64,000 nt of DNA from Clytia hemisphaerica (GCA_902728285.1 CACVBU010001300.1:20497-84496); one strand, 5' to 3'; numbered from the stretch's first letter, positions 12,796 through 25,512 are shown. Numbers and translations: made by a program. Notes: generated by a model from the sequence alone, not told the origin.

Positions 12796-12844
12796 TGATG
12801 AAAATCCAATTCCCCTTGAAGATCGAATTAGAGAGGATCAACTG
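12796..12844. mobile_element. Pogo/Tigger-like MITE, right-end fragment
   Basis: GATGAAAATCCAATTCCCCT then GATCGAATTAGAGAGGATCAACTG followed by TA; identical in words to the right half of 14601-14774. The left half is absent. Confidence 0.6.
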
Positions 12845-13787
12845 TAATTGTAGTTTCATATTATTAAGTGATTGGACCTTAATAATCATGAACGCTCAAT
12901 GTACCAAAGTACTTAGTAGTCAAAGTATTAATTCTATTCGAAACCATTAAAAAACTTCAAGCTGAGCGTAAGATATTGTGTTGAAAGATATAACGCGCAC
13001 GGTACGTTGAAGAGATAAGCCGCTTAACTATTTCATGTCTCTCTACTTTCCCAAATACTCATTACACATTGTTTTTTATTTATAAGTAACTCTAATTTTC
13101 GTGTCAGAGCTGGGGTTGCTTAGCATTCTAGCTCATTTTCTGAAAAATTTGCTTTGGCCACCCCTAATATTATACCCTATTTCTGCTTATTGGGTCATGA
13201 GCTATCGTTTGCCATGCTTAGATTATCTAAAGACCTTTTACTTTACGAGATAGTGAAAAGGATTGTCTAATTTCAGGGCTGGAGCCTTAGCAATTTGGTT
13301 GCTTATAAAGAAAAAAATGTGTACTACGTATCTACGTATTTTGCTCTACAAAATAGTAGTTGGATTCACCAATCTCATCACGGTTGCTCAGTGGAGGATG
13401 TTGGTGTTTCTTGATTACTCGTCAAAGTTTTCTGATTACTCATCAATTTATATTTTAAAGTTTATGATTACTCCGGACATCTTGACAAGAAACTTAATTT
13501 TTCTATGAACCAGACTGGGCTATTCTTTCTTTCAACTTTATCAAATTTCAATTTGATCTTTGGGTTTCTGGTACATGTCCAAAAAAGTCTGGCGATTTGT
13601 TTTTGAGAATTTCTAGTGCTGTCCTAGAGGTCAGTGTTACTTCCAAACTTGTTAGTACTAAGTTAAAGAACCATATAGATTTGTTTTCGCATAGCTGGTC
13701 ATTTTTTCTGTGATTCTTCACAGTTATTTACGTTAATGGATAAACCTTGAAGATTTAATGGTCAACATTACTTCCTCAAAAAATATA

Positions 13788-13950
13788 CACGTTTTCTTTA
13801 TAAGAATAATTTTATAAAGAACACTAAGCTGAAAATTGGCTAAAGCATAAGAACAAATTAAGAACATTCTCAGTCTCAGATTTCAGAAATTACTTATAAG
13901 ACAGTAGTGATTTTAACAGATTTTAACAATTTGATAATTCAGCTGATGAA
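13788..13950. mobile_element. Truncated TA-MITE (CACGTTTTCTTTATAAGAA)
   Basis: TA then CACGTTTTCTTTATAAGAATA and AAGAACATTCTCAG interior, but no right terminus before the neighbouring element at 13961. Confidence 0.5.
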
Positions 13951-13960
13951 ATTTGATTTA

Positions 13961-14280
13961 CCTTATCGGCCAAAACTTAGTCGGCCTTAATTTTAGTCGG
14001 CCTTAATTTTAGTCGGCCTTAATTATAAGTCGGCCCTAATTTTAGTCACCTCGTCAAAATTTAGTCACTAAGGGCCGACTAATAATTAAGACCGACGAAA
14101 AATTTGGACCATTTTTAAATTTACAAGCATATGGAAAATAGGAGAAAGCTTAAAATACTGGAAAATAAGGAAAGCTTAATTATAAACTTTTAATTTAGCC
14201 CAAATTTTTAGTTGGCCCTAATTTTAGTCACCATGCCAAAATTTAGTCACTTAGGGTCGACTAAGTTTTTGCCGATAAGG
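13961..14280. mobile_element. TA-flanked element with CCTTATCGGC ends
   Basis: CCTTATCGGCCAAAACTTAG / CTAAGTTTTTGCCGATAAGG inverted ends, TA on both sides, 320 bp. The interior has four tandem CGGCC(T)TAATTTTAGT units and an inverted counterpart. Non-coding. Confidence 0.75.
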
Positions 14281-14373
14281 TATGCTTAATCATCCTTCCT
14301 TTAGTTTAGAAGGAATTAATTTATAGAATTTAGAGCGATTGAGTCTTCGGTAATAAGCTCATCGTAATGTGGT

Positions 14374-15153
14374 CAGGGCCGGCGAATCGGTTTTAAAAGG
14401 GAGGGGCTAAATGATATAGTGACTAAGGAGGCCCCACCATGGTTGGGGCCGACGGGCCGGAAAATTTTTGAAATTATGGTACTCTACATTAGCTTAGAAT
14501 CGGCCTAAATTTAATTTTTATGAAGTTATTGGAATGAAAAAATCAAAGAAGTTAGGTGTCTTTTTATACTGATAATCGCCAAAGAATATAATACTATATA
14601 CAGTTGACGCTCTTTAATTCGACGTTCTACTATTCGATAGGCTCCCTTATTCGATGAAATGTAAAGTCCCTGTCAACATGAAACTCTCATAAACGACGCT
14701 CCCTTATTCGATAAGCTCCCTTATTCGATGAAAATCCAATTCCCCTTGAAGATCGAATTAGAGAGCGTCAACTGTAATAACAAAATGAAGCCAATAAGTA
14801 AATAAAGCGGGACTTTTACATGTTCAAAATTCGTAAGTAAAATTAGATTTAATGTATGCTTTTAACAGGCAGTAAGCATACAGTAATCAAAGATTAAAAT
14901 TGTCCAAAGTAATTAAAGCGATTCACTCGAGTCGACACAAACTCTGTACCAACTCTTCATCAAGTTTATCCGTTAGATTTTATGGATGTGGAGCAAAGAA
15001 AGATTGTTGTTTTTGAGAAACGTCACCACGTTTCTTCTTTTTCATTTTTTCTTTTTTTTCTCTCACCCTCTCTTTCTCTCTTTTTTTTTCTTTTTTTATG
15101 CAAAAAAGTGGGGGGCTATAGCCCCCCTAGCCCCCCCGGTTTCGCCGGCCCTG
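14374..15153. mobile_element. CAGGGCCGGCGAA-ended element with 5-bp TSD, containing a nested MITE
   Basis: CAGGGCCGGCGAATCGG / CCGGTTTCGCCGGCCCTG termini and the 5-bp direct repeat GTGGT on both sides (14369-14373, 15154-15158). A pogo-like MITE (14601-14774) is inserted inside. The two small ORFs near 14982 are chance frames in its pyrimidine-rich tract. Confidence 0.7.
14601..14774. mobile_element. Pogo/Tigger-like MITE, CAGTTGACGCTCT ends
   Basis: CAGTTGACGCTCTTTAATTCGA / TCGAATTAGAGAGCGTCAACTG ends with TA TSD; the interior repeats CTCCCTTATTCGAT. The CAGTTGAC start and TA target are typical of the pogo/Tigger group. Confidence 0.8.
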
Positions 15154-15549
15154 GTGGTACACTATTGATCAAGACTTTGGGATTTGAATTCTAAGGTGTT
15201 GTAAACTTATTGATCCATAGATTATCCTGAATGTTGTACAACAAGGAACTTCTACACTGAAAAGCAGCTATTCAAAACTATTAAACTTCATCCATCTCTT
15301 CAAAATCTCCTACTTTTTTAGTGGTTTTTGAAACAAATCTTGTTATAAGCCAAAGGATTTCTTTTCTCTTTACAAAACCTCTCCACGAATGAGATATATA
15401 GGGAAAAATAAGAAACAAATCTATTTATCATCTTTATCGTCAACTTAACAAGATGTTAATGGAGTTATGTATAGGATTGTGATATCTTGACGTATGGTTG
15501 TTGGTGATCAGTTTGAACGGTGATTCTCTAGATTCGTAGTCTACACGAT

Positions 15550-15640
15550 AGACAGCAGCTCCAGGCTTTTAGGCCTAAAATTAGGAGTTTTACCCTCGAA
15601 ACGAAGAAAGATATGACGTAGCCTACTAGATTCGAAAATC
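15550..15640. repeat. Short dispersed repeat, copy 2
   Basis: Shares its two end segments with 4018-4140, with the middle shortened. Confidence 0.45.
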
Positions 15641-16230
15641 TGAATTTTGTTTGTCTAGAGGGTTAAATTAGAGCCTTTTTCCACATAGCGAACGCTAAGA
15701 GACGGTTGGGAAGTAAGCCAAGTATGTTTTAATTGGAAGAGTCCATCCTCCTTGTTATAACATTCTAACCAAGTCACTGGATGGAACAGTGATGTGTTTG
15801 AATTATATGATTTGGTCATGGCGTTCTAAATTTCTAATTCAAAAAAAGTAAAATTCTAGATTTAGAATGCAATGAATCCACTTTTTTTCGGGAGAAAGGT
15901 AATATTACCAATTCGCTAGCGAAATTCAGCTCAATTTAGCCTTCAGTTCCTTCACTCTAACCTCTAATGTACAATGCTCAATGTTACGGAACATTAATAT
16001 CGTGACTTTTTATAAATCAGTATTTTTTTATCCCTCTATAACTCTACTTTCAAAAAAGTTTATTAATCTTAATGTTTTCTTTAATTAGTACTCCTTATCT
16101 GATTAATTGATAGTCGTAATTGTATTTTATGTAAAAGACTGATAACATTAGGAAGTAATAGATATAATTCAATCAACATAATATATATTACTAGTGACTT
16201 GGATGAGTATGACCATAGGGAAGTTTATTA

Positions 16231-16387
16231 CAGTTGACGCTCTCTAATTCGATCTTCAAGTGGAATTGGATTTTCATCGAATGAGGGAGCGTCGTTAATG
16301 AGAATTTCTTGTTGACGGGGACTTTAAATTTCATCGAATAAGGGAGCCTATCGAATAGTAGAACGTCAAATTAGCGAATGTTAACTG
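16231..16387. mobile_element. Pogo/Tigger-like MITE, reverse orientation
   Basis: CAGTTGACGCTCTCTAATTCGA start and GTTAACTG end, TA on both sides. The interior is the reverse complement of 14601-14774. Confidence 0.8.
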
Positions 16388-17320
16388 TAGTTAAAAAGTA
16401 CGCTGGTTGTTTTGGACCCGAATTGAGATGTTAGCTGTTGATTATAAAGTGGAGTTTCCTTAACTGAGCACGCTTGGGGAGCTAAGATTTGTTCAAAATA
16501 TGGAGTAAGGTTTATATGGCAATGTTAACTTTTTTTGCGGATGGCCTGACTTGCGGAATTTCGAAAGACGTAGATTTGTTATTTGTTACTGACATAAAAT
16601 AGAAATCGATTTATGGAATTTTTTCAAAAAATTAATTCAACGAATTTGTATTATGTTTTCAAAGGGAGGGGTAATCTCAATTTTTTTTACCTTTGATAAA
16701 CTACCTTTTTAAAGATTTTCAAAGTAAAAATATTTTCGAGATAATTCCAAAATATTAGTATTTAGACCATCTGTAAAGACTGATAAAAACATTTGTGAAT
16801 TAAGTTATAAAAATATTCTTCATATACTGATCAGTCATCTAATTCCCTTATTCGGGAAATTTCATTTTCAAAATATTATAAAAAAGAAGTTTTTTTTATG
16901 TTTTCGAAAATAAAAATGAAATTGGGTGACCTCATCTGATGAAAACAACAGAGGAATATTACAAACCCATCCCGTCACATCTGTGACTAAAATACGAAAG
17001 GAGGAAAAGATATTTTATGAAAAAAATAATCGATTAAAGTTCTTTAAACTTTTTTTTTTATATCAAATTTAATATCGAAAAATTTTAATATAAAAAGATG
17101 AGTTTGAAAGAATTCCTTTGAAGTGATCCGGCGATCATCTATTTTGACCGGGACCTGGGCCTGGTGACATTCTAGTTGATGTATATTATGCAAATTCTCG
17201 TATCTTGATGATTAGTTTATGGTCATCCATGTCTCAGTGACCCGGTAAGAAATTTTTAGCCAATATTTTTTCTGACGGGTGATTTTTTGGTCAATTTTTC
17301 TAATGGTTTATCCCATCGAA

Positions 17321-17477
17321 TTCATGATATTCATGACGTAATGTTTTCTACGAAAAGACCCCGGTTATTGCCAGTAGTGGCAAATTTTATACATATTTTG
17401 TTTAGTTTGAATTTGTCACTACTGGCTAAAACCGGAGTATTTCCGTAGAAAACATTGCGTAATGAATATCATGAATA
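17321..17477. repeat. Imperfect hairpin with about 65-bp arms
   Basis: TTCATGATATTCATGACGTA ATGTTTTCTACG and its reverse complement at 17446-17477, plus inner arms CCCCGGTT...GCCAGTAGTG / CACTACTGGC...AACCGG. Likely a small MITE; no TSD assigned. Confidence 0.6.
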
Positions 17478-18215
17478 CCCGGAAGAATATCCATAATGTT
17501 TTATTTTTAATCTCCATTCGATAAAATCAACTGTTTTTTTATTGGTGAATATTAGTCGAGGTTAGATAGCTTCAAAAGAATTTTAAACCAAATACCATCA
17601 AATCGAGCGTTCCAATACAAGACGAAGACGAATTCGAACGTGTCCGATTAACATTTTTTTTGGTATTTTTGAAACTTGTTGTATGAATCAGCAACGAGTT
17701 ATGAATCTTTGATGCTCACCCGGCATTATATTAGTTTATGTTTTTTATTCGATTCTTCATTAGAGGTTTTCTTGTGATTCATCCTGCTCTTGGTCGAAAC
17801 CTTGTGTTTACTATCTTATCCTAGCGCGTTGCCTGCTTGAATCTCTTTTCGGCACTTTTGATTGGTAGCAAAAATTTCAAATAACAACTTCTTATCTCAG
17901 TACGTATGAATCTTTCAAGCACACTCTATTTCGAGCATGCTTTTGAAATCACGCATGCGCGCGCTGAAGGTTACGTAATGTTTCCTTCACTTTTTGAATT
18001 ATGTTGGATTGATTTCTCTAAAGATACTGTCAGTTCCTGAAAAATTGTTGTCACTTTTTTTGTGAGTACGAAATTTCACATTTGATTATCTGGGCTTTTG
18101 TCTTCTTGTTAGAATGTTTTCGAGATTTTCCTTTAAGTATCATTTTCACATCAATTTGAATCTGACTTCTGTTCTATGTGTGTATTTGTTCTTGAGTTTT
18201 AATATTCAACTAAAA

Positions 18216-18226
18216 GCTGTGATTTG
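18216..18226 (-). promoter_or_regulatory. Gfi1 core site (CAAATCACAGC on - strand)
   Basis: Contains the AAATCACAGC core of the Gfi1 consensus TAAATCAC(A/T)GCA, about 7.2 kb upstream of the predicted start codon. One of seven perfect 10-mer cores in the window, all within 18.2-26.7 kb. Confidence 0.4.
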
Positions 18227-18421
18227 TTTATTTCAAAGCCGCGATTTCTTCAGGGACTATCAACACTCCTTTATATTCAAAGGTATATATTGTCATGAAA
18301 ATGATATGTCGACAATCTTCCAACAGTTGAATCTTTGCGATGGCAATATGGTTGACCTTTTTGGTAAACCTTCCTTTAGCTGTCTTGGTTATGGTTTTTT
18401 TAGAACTGTATTTTAGTGTTA

Positions 18422-18671
18422 CACGTTTTTTAAGAACAAACTATATAAGGAAATAAGGCTTTGATGACCAAAATATTTAGAACAAGTTAAGAATATTCTA
18501 AGGCTTCAAGGAATCTAAGACACTTAATTTATCAGGGAAAAGCAAAAAAAAAAACGCTTACAAAAATTGTGAAATTAAGAACATTTTAAGAACATTTTTA
18601 GGCTTAAATTTCAAAAAGTTGAGAACATCCGGAAGCTTCAAATTTTTTGGACGTTCTTATAAAAAAGCGTG
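18422..18671. mobile_element. TA-MITE, CACGTTTTTT family
   Basis: CACGTTTTTTAAGAACA / TGTTCTTATAAAAAAGCGTG with TA on each side; 250 bp. It sits in one of two tandemly duplicated host segments (see 18748-18965). Confidence 0.75.
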
Positions 18672-18747
18672 TATTTGACTTTTTGGTAGACCTTACGATG
18701 TGTTGGTTGTGGTGATTTTAGAACTGTATTTCTGCATTTAAGTAGTA

Positions 18748-18965
18748 CATGTTTTTTATAAGAACATCTAAAATTTTGAAGCCTTCGGATGATCTTAACT
18801 TTTTTGAGTTTTAAGCCTAAAATGTTCCGTAATAGTCTTATTTTCGCCATTTTGTGGGTATTTTTGTTCGTTTTTCCCCAAAGTCTTAAAAAGTTCTTAA
18901 CTTGTCTTAACATTTTGGCAATCGAAGCCTTATGTTCTTATAGTTTGTTCTTATAGAAAAAGGTG
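18748..18965. mobile_element. TA-MITE, CACGTTTTTT family, opposite orientation
   Basis: CATGTTTTTTATAAGAACATC / TTTGTTCTTATAGAAAAAGGTG with TA on each side; interior reverse-complementary to the neighbour at 18422-18671. Confidence 0.75.
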
Positions 18966-19669
18966 TAGATGATCCCTTGAACGCAGAATATATTAAGTTG
19001 TATGACACGGGTTAGCGACTTCAATTTGGTTTAATCCATGTATGTTTTCTTCTGTGTTAATAGGCTTATAATTTTGATTATGTAACTACTTTTAGTTTAG
19101 TAGTAATGCTTGAGGAAGTGCGCTACATTGGTCTGTCAGTGGAAGTTTGATTGAAGTTTAGTAGTTTGTAATATGGTTCTCTATTTTTCCCTTGCGTTGT
19201 GATACTTCTTGACTATTGACTAACAAACTACAACTGGACCCGGGGGGACTGGGGTGCTAGGTTTGGCGGATGAGAAGTATGTGCGGACGGCACCTCCGAA
19301 AACCGATCCTTAGATAGACCAAATTTTTAGTGAAAAGCGCCCCTTAGCGCCCCTTAGCGGGCCATGGGAACAATATCGATCAGGCCACATGTTTGTGGTC
19401 ATTTAGTTGTTTACAGCGGGAGATATAATCATCCGGATTTTTCAGCTTTTGGAATTTTAGTAGAATCTTTTGAAGACAAAAGGATGATTGTGAAATTCAA
19501 ACAAGAGAGTTTTAATGTTTTAAAACCTTTAAAGCTCTTATTTAGTTTTCTTTTATTGAAAACGATAAAACCTTCAGCAGCTCATAGTATTGTCCTTAAA
19601 TCAAATACGTAATCCGATTTCCGATTTTCAATTCCGATTTCAATTAATCCTAAAAATCCTAAATCCTAA

Positions 19670-19827
19670 AAACATCATTTTTTAAAGCTTTGCGGACTCT
19701 AAAACAGCCGATTTCTTAGGAAAATGGACAAAATTACTTGAAAAGAACGGTGAAATTAATATCATGCTTAGAACGTTTTTAGGCTTAAAACTTAAAAAGT
19801 TTCAAAATATTTTATAAAAGCGTGTAG
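19670..19827. mobile_element. Truncated TA-MITE fragment
   Basis: Interior words of the family (CTCTAAAACAGCCGATTTCTTAGG) and right end TTTTATAAAAGCGTG followed by TA; left end absent. Confidence 0.5.
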
Positions 19828-20374
19828 TAGAGGGAGTAGTAAAGTTTTTGGAAAATTAGTTGAGCGAGCCAGATGTGGAGAGGGAATCTGCCTTTTGATG
19901 ACTTTGACAGACAGAAGAATTGAACAATGTAATGCTTATTATAGACTAAGAAATCAAGATTTTGGGCACAATATTAAAACCCTTCTCTCGAGCACATGTC
20001 ACTTTTCTCGTTCACCAGGGGGCCATAGTGTCTGAAACAAATTACTTCAAAAGGAAAACCTTCAGGCGCAAACAAATATATTATTAAAGAGATTTCATTG
20101 TTTTCCTTAATTATATCAACAATCAAGTGATTTGCTAAATTTTTGTGCAATTATTTGCTTATTGACCCTCGTGTTTTCTTTTGGTGTTGTAACACAGTGA
20201 TGGCCGATCAATTAAAATCAATTAACAACTTCAATATACATTGGACATTGTCAGCTTTATAAGAAACGTTAAATTCTACATTTTGAATCCACTTGCTTCG
20301 TTTTGAATGGACCCTATTTTCGCACTTTACAGATCTTTCTAATGTCTCATTACTCGAATTCATAGACTAATAGC

Positions 20375-20386
20375 TGCTGTGATTTG
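20375..20386 (-). promoter_or_regulatory. Gfi1 core site (11 of 12 consensus positions)
   Basis: Reads CAAATCACAGCA on the - strand, mismatching the Gfi1 consensus only at its first base; about 5.1 kb upstream of the predicted start codon. Confidence 0.45.
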
Positions 20387-22435
20387 CTTTCTTTTGGCTT
20401 GATTCATTATGGTACAATTCTGAGAACGTTTCAACGCTTTGCTCTAATTTTTAATCGTATGGAATATTTGATCTAATAAAGAAAGGTCATTCCATGTGTA
20501 ATAAAACAGCTATAATAACTACATCTAAATTATACTTTTTGTCAACATTTACAAAGGACCATGTTTTGTAATATGCCTCAGTGAGTTACTTCCGACTGCA
20601 GGTGGTCATATTTATTCTTTCACAAAAAATGGTCTTTTATGATTTTTCATCATGACCCTGAAATACAGTATATCAATTTCCGTTACATCAGTCACTTTTT
20701 TGAAAGTTTTATTGTTGATAGTCAGAGTCAAAGATGAATGGATGAGGGGTAATCTGTTTAGCGATGGCTGCATGTTAGAGTGCAATTTTCTCAAAAGTAT
20801 TATGATAGTTCTTTTTATGATATACTGTTGGAACTTGGAAGGAGGCGCGCCGCTGTGCTGACAACGCAGAAACAACAAAATAATTTCTCTCAAAATGTGT
20901 ACTAGCGTTGGGCGGAACGGAGAAGTTGTTGTCTTCCCTTTTAAAGATGCTGTGTAAGCAAATGACAGGAGATCAATTATATGATTTTCTTCAATTTTTG
21001 TTTTTGTTTCAAGCTCAAATGAGATACTCAATTAAAAAAGAGCATTATTTTTTTAGTATTCCCTTAAGCATACAACAGGATTAAGCTGATAAAGGGCCGT
21101 TGTTATTCCTGATTTTTTTTCAATTTCGCAATTTTCCTATACAGAATCTACAAAATAAATCTTCTTTTTGGCATTGTCTTTTCAGTATTTGAAGTAGATT
21201 GATATGGTTTTTGTTTATAGGCGCCTTGTTTGTGTTGTGAAAAAAAAAAAAAAATAAAAATAAAAATAAATCAATTTTTTTTGAAATTTTTATCAAGAAG
21301 TAGTTGGAAAAATCTCAAACAGGTCTGTGCTTTAGAAAATTTTGGCTTTTATCAAATCGAGTCTGTGGAATGAAAGAGTTATCAATTTATAGTGTTATAA
21401 CTCATGCGGCCGCTTGAGTCCTGCTCTTTTTCGACACTAGTTTATCGAGTCCCGTACGGACTCCAGAACAGGACATAGTTTTTTTATCGGGGTACGAGGA
21501 CCACACGAAGATTATAAACGACTGTTTCGGGCTGCACTTTAAGGAGTTAGAATTTCGCGTAGAATGAAGCAAAATTAAACGGATCTGATTTCTTAGTAAA
21601 GGTGTGATAAATTTTCTTCGATTTTTTTATCTAAGATACGGAATTTTGAAAAACGCTTGATGGCGTGTTTCTTTGTCATTGCTAATTTTAGACGAATTAT
21701 TTGATTGTATGAGAAAAAATTTATTTAATTAATCGGTAAATAATTTTTTTTTCTCTCGATTTCTCACAAATTTCTTTCTAGCAATTTATGACTTTTGCTT
21801 TGAATGAAAGATTTACCGCTGTGATAAAGTGAGTCTCTTAATTAGTCGCTCTCAAGTTTCCGAAAGAATGGGTGTTAAAAATTTTCATATACTAATTGAT
21901 TTTAGAGGAAGTGTGATAAATCTCAAGTTTTATTCAGGAGGTTCGTTGTAGCAAGGGGTAATCAGTTCACATGTGTGCTCAAAAATGTCTGCTCGCATTT
22001 GAGACATTTTTCTGTTTTGGCTGGTGACATTGAAGCATGATAGATTTTGGTTCCTTTTATTTTCTTGACTCTGCGTGTTTGGCCTTATCAGAAATTTGTA
22101 AAAATTGGAGAAACCTCGACCATCTAATGATTTCCCCGCGTTGTTAATGGTGAAAATATCATAAGGCCTTGTATAGACGGCGGCTAGGTTAAGTTAGGGC
22201 CTGTTCCTATTAAGTTTATATATTTTGAGGTTTCTTCTTCCTCCTTCTTCGACATATACTAAGATATTCATGTCTTATTACGAAATAGTTCTACTACTGT
22301 ACTGGTGTTTACGTAAAATTGGATTTCTTAGTTTCGAAGAATTAGAAAAAGTCAGAAAAGAGGGAGAAGGTTCTTCATGTTGTTCCTTTTTAATGTATTT
22401 ATGTGTGTTTGTTTTTTAATGTCTTCGTTTTAAGG

Positions 22436-22447
22436 TGCTGTGATTTA
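22436..22447 (-). promoter_or_regulatory. Perfect 12/12 Gfi1 consensus site
   Basis: Reads TAAATCACAGCA on the - strand, matching every position of the published Gfi1 consensus. A second core lies 36 bp downstream at 22472. About 3 kb upstream of the predicted start codon of the Gfi1-like gene. Confidence 0.55.
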
Positions 22448-22471
22448 CCCTCATCCTAAACTCCTAAACTT

Positions 22472-22483
22472 TGCTGTGATTTG
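22472..22483 (-). promoter_or_regulatory. Gfi1 core site (11 of 12)
   Basis: CAAATCACAGCA on the - strand, paired with the perfect site at 22436 at 36-bp spacing and in the same orientation. Confidence 0.5.
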
Positions 22484-25285
22484 TTCATAGAAGAGAAAAT
22501 GTGAGTCTAGTTGATTTCTCGATCATTTTTCTTTTGTTTACTTTTTTACTTTTTTTATTTCACACAAAAGAGAACTCACGTTGGGTTCATTTCAACGAAA
22601 GACACATCAATCAACTTATCATGGTTTTGATGAAGTTATTCGTATTTTCAATTTGTAAGGAGATTGACTTGATGAGAGTTATGATATAAGATATGCACAT
22701 CTGGAGATTTTTTGACTTTTTCTCGAAATTGTTTGAAAAAAATAATTGCGATCTTATCTTTTGTTCGTTTTTTCGAAAACTGAAACATCTTTTGCACGCA
22801 TTTTGTGTATTAACGAAGTTAAAGATGCATTTGCGTTTCAAAGTGGGAAGTTTTTTAGCAGAAGAGTATTTTTGTTTTAGATTTCTTCCATGCTGCGATT
22901 GTTCAAATATTCCGCTTTCGCTTCGTTTCCTCTTTTCTCTCGTTTATATCTCCTTGAAAGCCGATCATAATGATGCGTTATGGGTCTCTTCTACCTTTCC
23001 TATTAAGAAGCATTGTGAAATCAGAGCGTATTCAAATTTTGGATTCAGAATTTTACGCTTTTCCCTCTAAACTTCCCGCTAAAGACTTCAATACAATCCT
23101 TTCAGGTGAATTTTAGATTTTTAGGAAGGGCGTTTATATATGTTTGGAAAGCTTTGCGATGAGTAAGCAAACGATGATTTTCCGTTTTTCGAACAGTTGT
23201 CTTGATTCGCTACTGTAAAAAAGTCTAGTTTTAAATCATAACATTGTAAAAGGGGGGTCATATAATAATGTCTCGTAAAAAGAGGTTAACTAAAAGAAAA
23301 GAAAATAGATAACAAAATTCTAGAAAGGATATATAGTGGAAAATTCCAGCTGATCTGCCGAATTATAGACGCACAGTATTTTATAGAACAAAAGGTCCCT
23401 TTCAGATTAATAGAATTTAAAGACATCAGGCTTTTTATTCTTGTTCTTTTTAACTTAAAACTATTAATTCTTTGTAAAAGACTTTGCAAAAAAAGTAAGA
23501 GGGGAATGGGGGAGAACTTGTTCTTCTCAACCTTTAGTAGAAAGAGATACCAACTTAGTGCCCAGTCTCTTTTTCTCTAACGAATGTGATTTGTTTTAAC
23601 AGTTTGAGAAAGCAGGTACCCACGTGTTTTTGAACTTTCTGTACAGAAAAGTAATCGCGGCTGTTTTAACATGAAGAAGAGAGATATTTCTTTCTCTTTA
23701 TTGAAACATTGGGAAGTTGTGCTCTGTGATGTCTGAGTAGAAGATTAAATTTAGTACATTTTAAAATGTATTACTTCAAATTATTATAACGATAATCTTT
23801 ACATATTTGGAAAATGATGCAAGGGTGAAATAATGAGAAGGGGGAACGATAGATATTACTTTGAAGCCTTGGAGAACTGTTTGCTGTGAAGCAAAAGGTT
23901 ATGTATTTTACTTTGAATTTGGATATGCAAACCGTAAATGATTCTGGCTAGGGTTTGAATATATAGACATCAATTCCCAATATTAAAATTGGTAAAAGAT
24001 ACAGGGCGATGTATGAATTATCGAGACTCAACTGGATTATTTCTATCCTTAATTCTTTTGAACACCCCTGTCTCATCGGCCCGATGACTTCTCATTGTCC
24101 ATCGTGGAATGCGCATTTCAACGGGAAAGAAAATTAAATGTATTTTTCCAACTGGGAACACAGGAGGGTATTTTTGATTTTGATATTTTCATACCTACAC
24201 CAATCTCAACCAATGTGTGCAATTTGAATATCGTAGAGAAGATCTTCGTGCTTTAAGTTCAATCATATGGCTAAAAAGTTAGGATACGTTTTTGTGGTTT
24301 TTAGTTATAGTTTTAAGATGTTAGAAAACGTCTATTTTCCTCTATTTTATAAAGCCTTATTTTTATTAACATTCTTTTGAATTGAATGTCAATTTTTGTG
24401 TGAGTCTTATTGTCTCTCAAACCTAAACATTCTCAAAAACCGAATTCAGCTTTTTTTTTGTCAGAAATGGCAAAATTGTCGTCTTTCGTGTCGATATAGC
24501 TGTTTAGCCGCGTTTAGAAACTGCATCGACCTGCTCTATAATGAACCTTAATTAACTGACCTTTTGTTAAAAAAGAGGGTATTTAATTTTTATGATCTTG
24601 AAGTTATTCGCTTAGTATCCGGCCTTTAATTCGAAGAAACTATAGCTACGCAATTAAAAAATTCGATTGGTTTGAATAGCTTCTTTGCTCACTACTTAAT
24701 GTCGCCGTGGTTAATGATTTTTTCTCTTCTCTTTTTAATTACAGCTCTATAGATGAGAACAAAAGGATCAAATGATAAAAACTCGTAAAAACTATTGTTT
24801 TTAAAAGACCAACCAAGCGAAAAGAATCGGACACAGGCCTCCAACGTTTTTTTATGTACACGAAGACTGCATAAGCATTTTCTGAGAGTCTGGTGAGACA
24901 AATCGCAGTTTTTTGTCGCTCTCTTTTTGTCAGGGTTGTGATTTATCAATCAATGATTTTTTGAAGTGCTTTTTCAAATTTTCATTTTCTGAAAAAGAAG
25001 AAAGAAAAAATCGTGATTGTGAAAAAACAATAACAAAGGCACTGAGAAACTGTCAATAATATTTTTGGACATTGATGGAATGAACGAGCAGAGGAGCAGC
25101 ATTGAAATAATATTATAAACCAAAATATAAAAAAAAGGAGGGCAAGTTTTACTTGAAAATACATTTTGTGAAAATAAATTGGCGTAGTGTAATCCAACAC
25201 ATACATCTGGGAAGCAGTTGGAAAAGCAAGGCGAATAAAAAAAGGAGAAATTTTGTTGTTTTCTCTTATTTGAATTTTCATGCTG

Positions 25286-25293
25286 TGACGTCA
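25286..25293. promoter_or_regulatory. Palindromic CRE-like site TGACGTCA
   Basis: A full CREB/ATF palindrome TGACGTCA lies about 160 bp upstream of the predicted Gfi1-like start codon, a plausible proximal promoter position. No TATA box or initiator was confidently placed. The site is seen directly; function is inference. Confidence 0.35.
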
Positions 25294-25454
25294 GTGAGAA
25301 GTTCACCTACTTTTTGTTTGGACAGGTTTGGAAATCAAAACGAGAAAATTTTTGAACTCCGGAGTACATTAGATCAAATAAAATTTGGACAAAGATTCTC
25401 ACACCAAAGACATTGGGATCTGACTACTCTTTTCGGATACACACATATTGGGAG

Positions 25455-25512
25455 ATGGCAGAGGAAGAAAAGATTGCTCAGGATGCAACTAATTTCCTGT
25501 TCTTTGTTCAAG
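25455..25512 (+). CDS. gfi1: Gfi1/Senseless-like gene, predicted first coding exon
   Basis: Predicted start exon of the zinc-finger gene completed at 31501. It encodes MAEEEKIAQDATNFLFFVQ plus one base of the next codon, followed at once by a donor AAG|GTAATA. The exon ends in phase 1 and the zinc-finger exon opens with two bases before its first full codon, so the join gives a glutamate and keeps the frame open for 232 residues. The ATG has a purine at -3 and G at +4 and is the first ATG in its open frame. The exon lacks the SNAG repressor motif found at the start of vertebrate Gfi1 proteins; fly Senseless also lacks SNAG. The join is inferred from phase and splice signals only. The intron would be 5,988 bp, and an unseen intermediate exon cannot be excluded. 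Confidence 0.6.

Larger units (their letters stand above)
20000..25285. other. Non-repetitive upstream region of the Gfi1-like gene
   Basis: Compared with the rest of the window, this stretch has no MITE that I could delimit. It contains three of the predicted Gfi1 sites plus several partial ones (AATGTGATTTG at 23584, TTGTGATTTA at 24938). ORFs of 60-140 codons occur but show no domain. Candidate cis-regulatory territory. Confidence 0.4.

Noticed and set aside
20612..21031. 139-codon ORF on the - strand, the longest frame in 18-25 kb
   Set aside because: No domain, low-complexity hydrophobic and Thr-rich runs, no splice or promoter context; expected by chance given its length in 64 kb.
22693..23070. 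125-codon + strand ORF
   Set aside because: Phe/Leu/Cys-rich composition typical of T-rich DNA, no recognisable motif.
23584..24948. Further partial Gfi1-like sites (AATGTGATTTG, TTGTGATTTA)
   Set aside because: They have two mismatches to the 12-bp consensus; similar partial matches occur throughout the window, so they were not counted.
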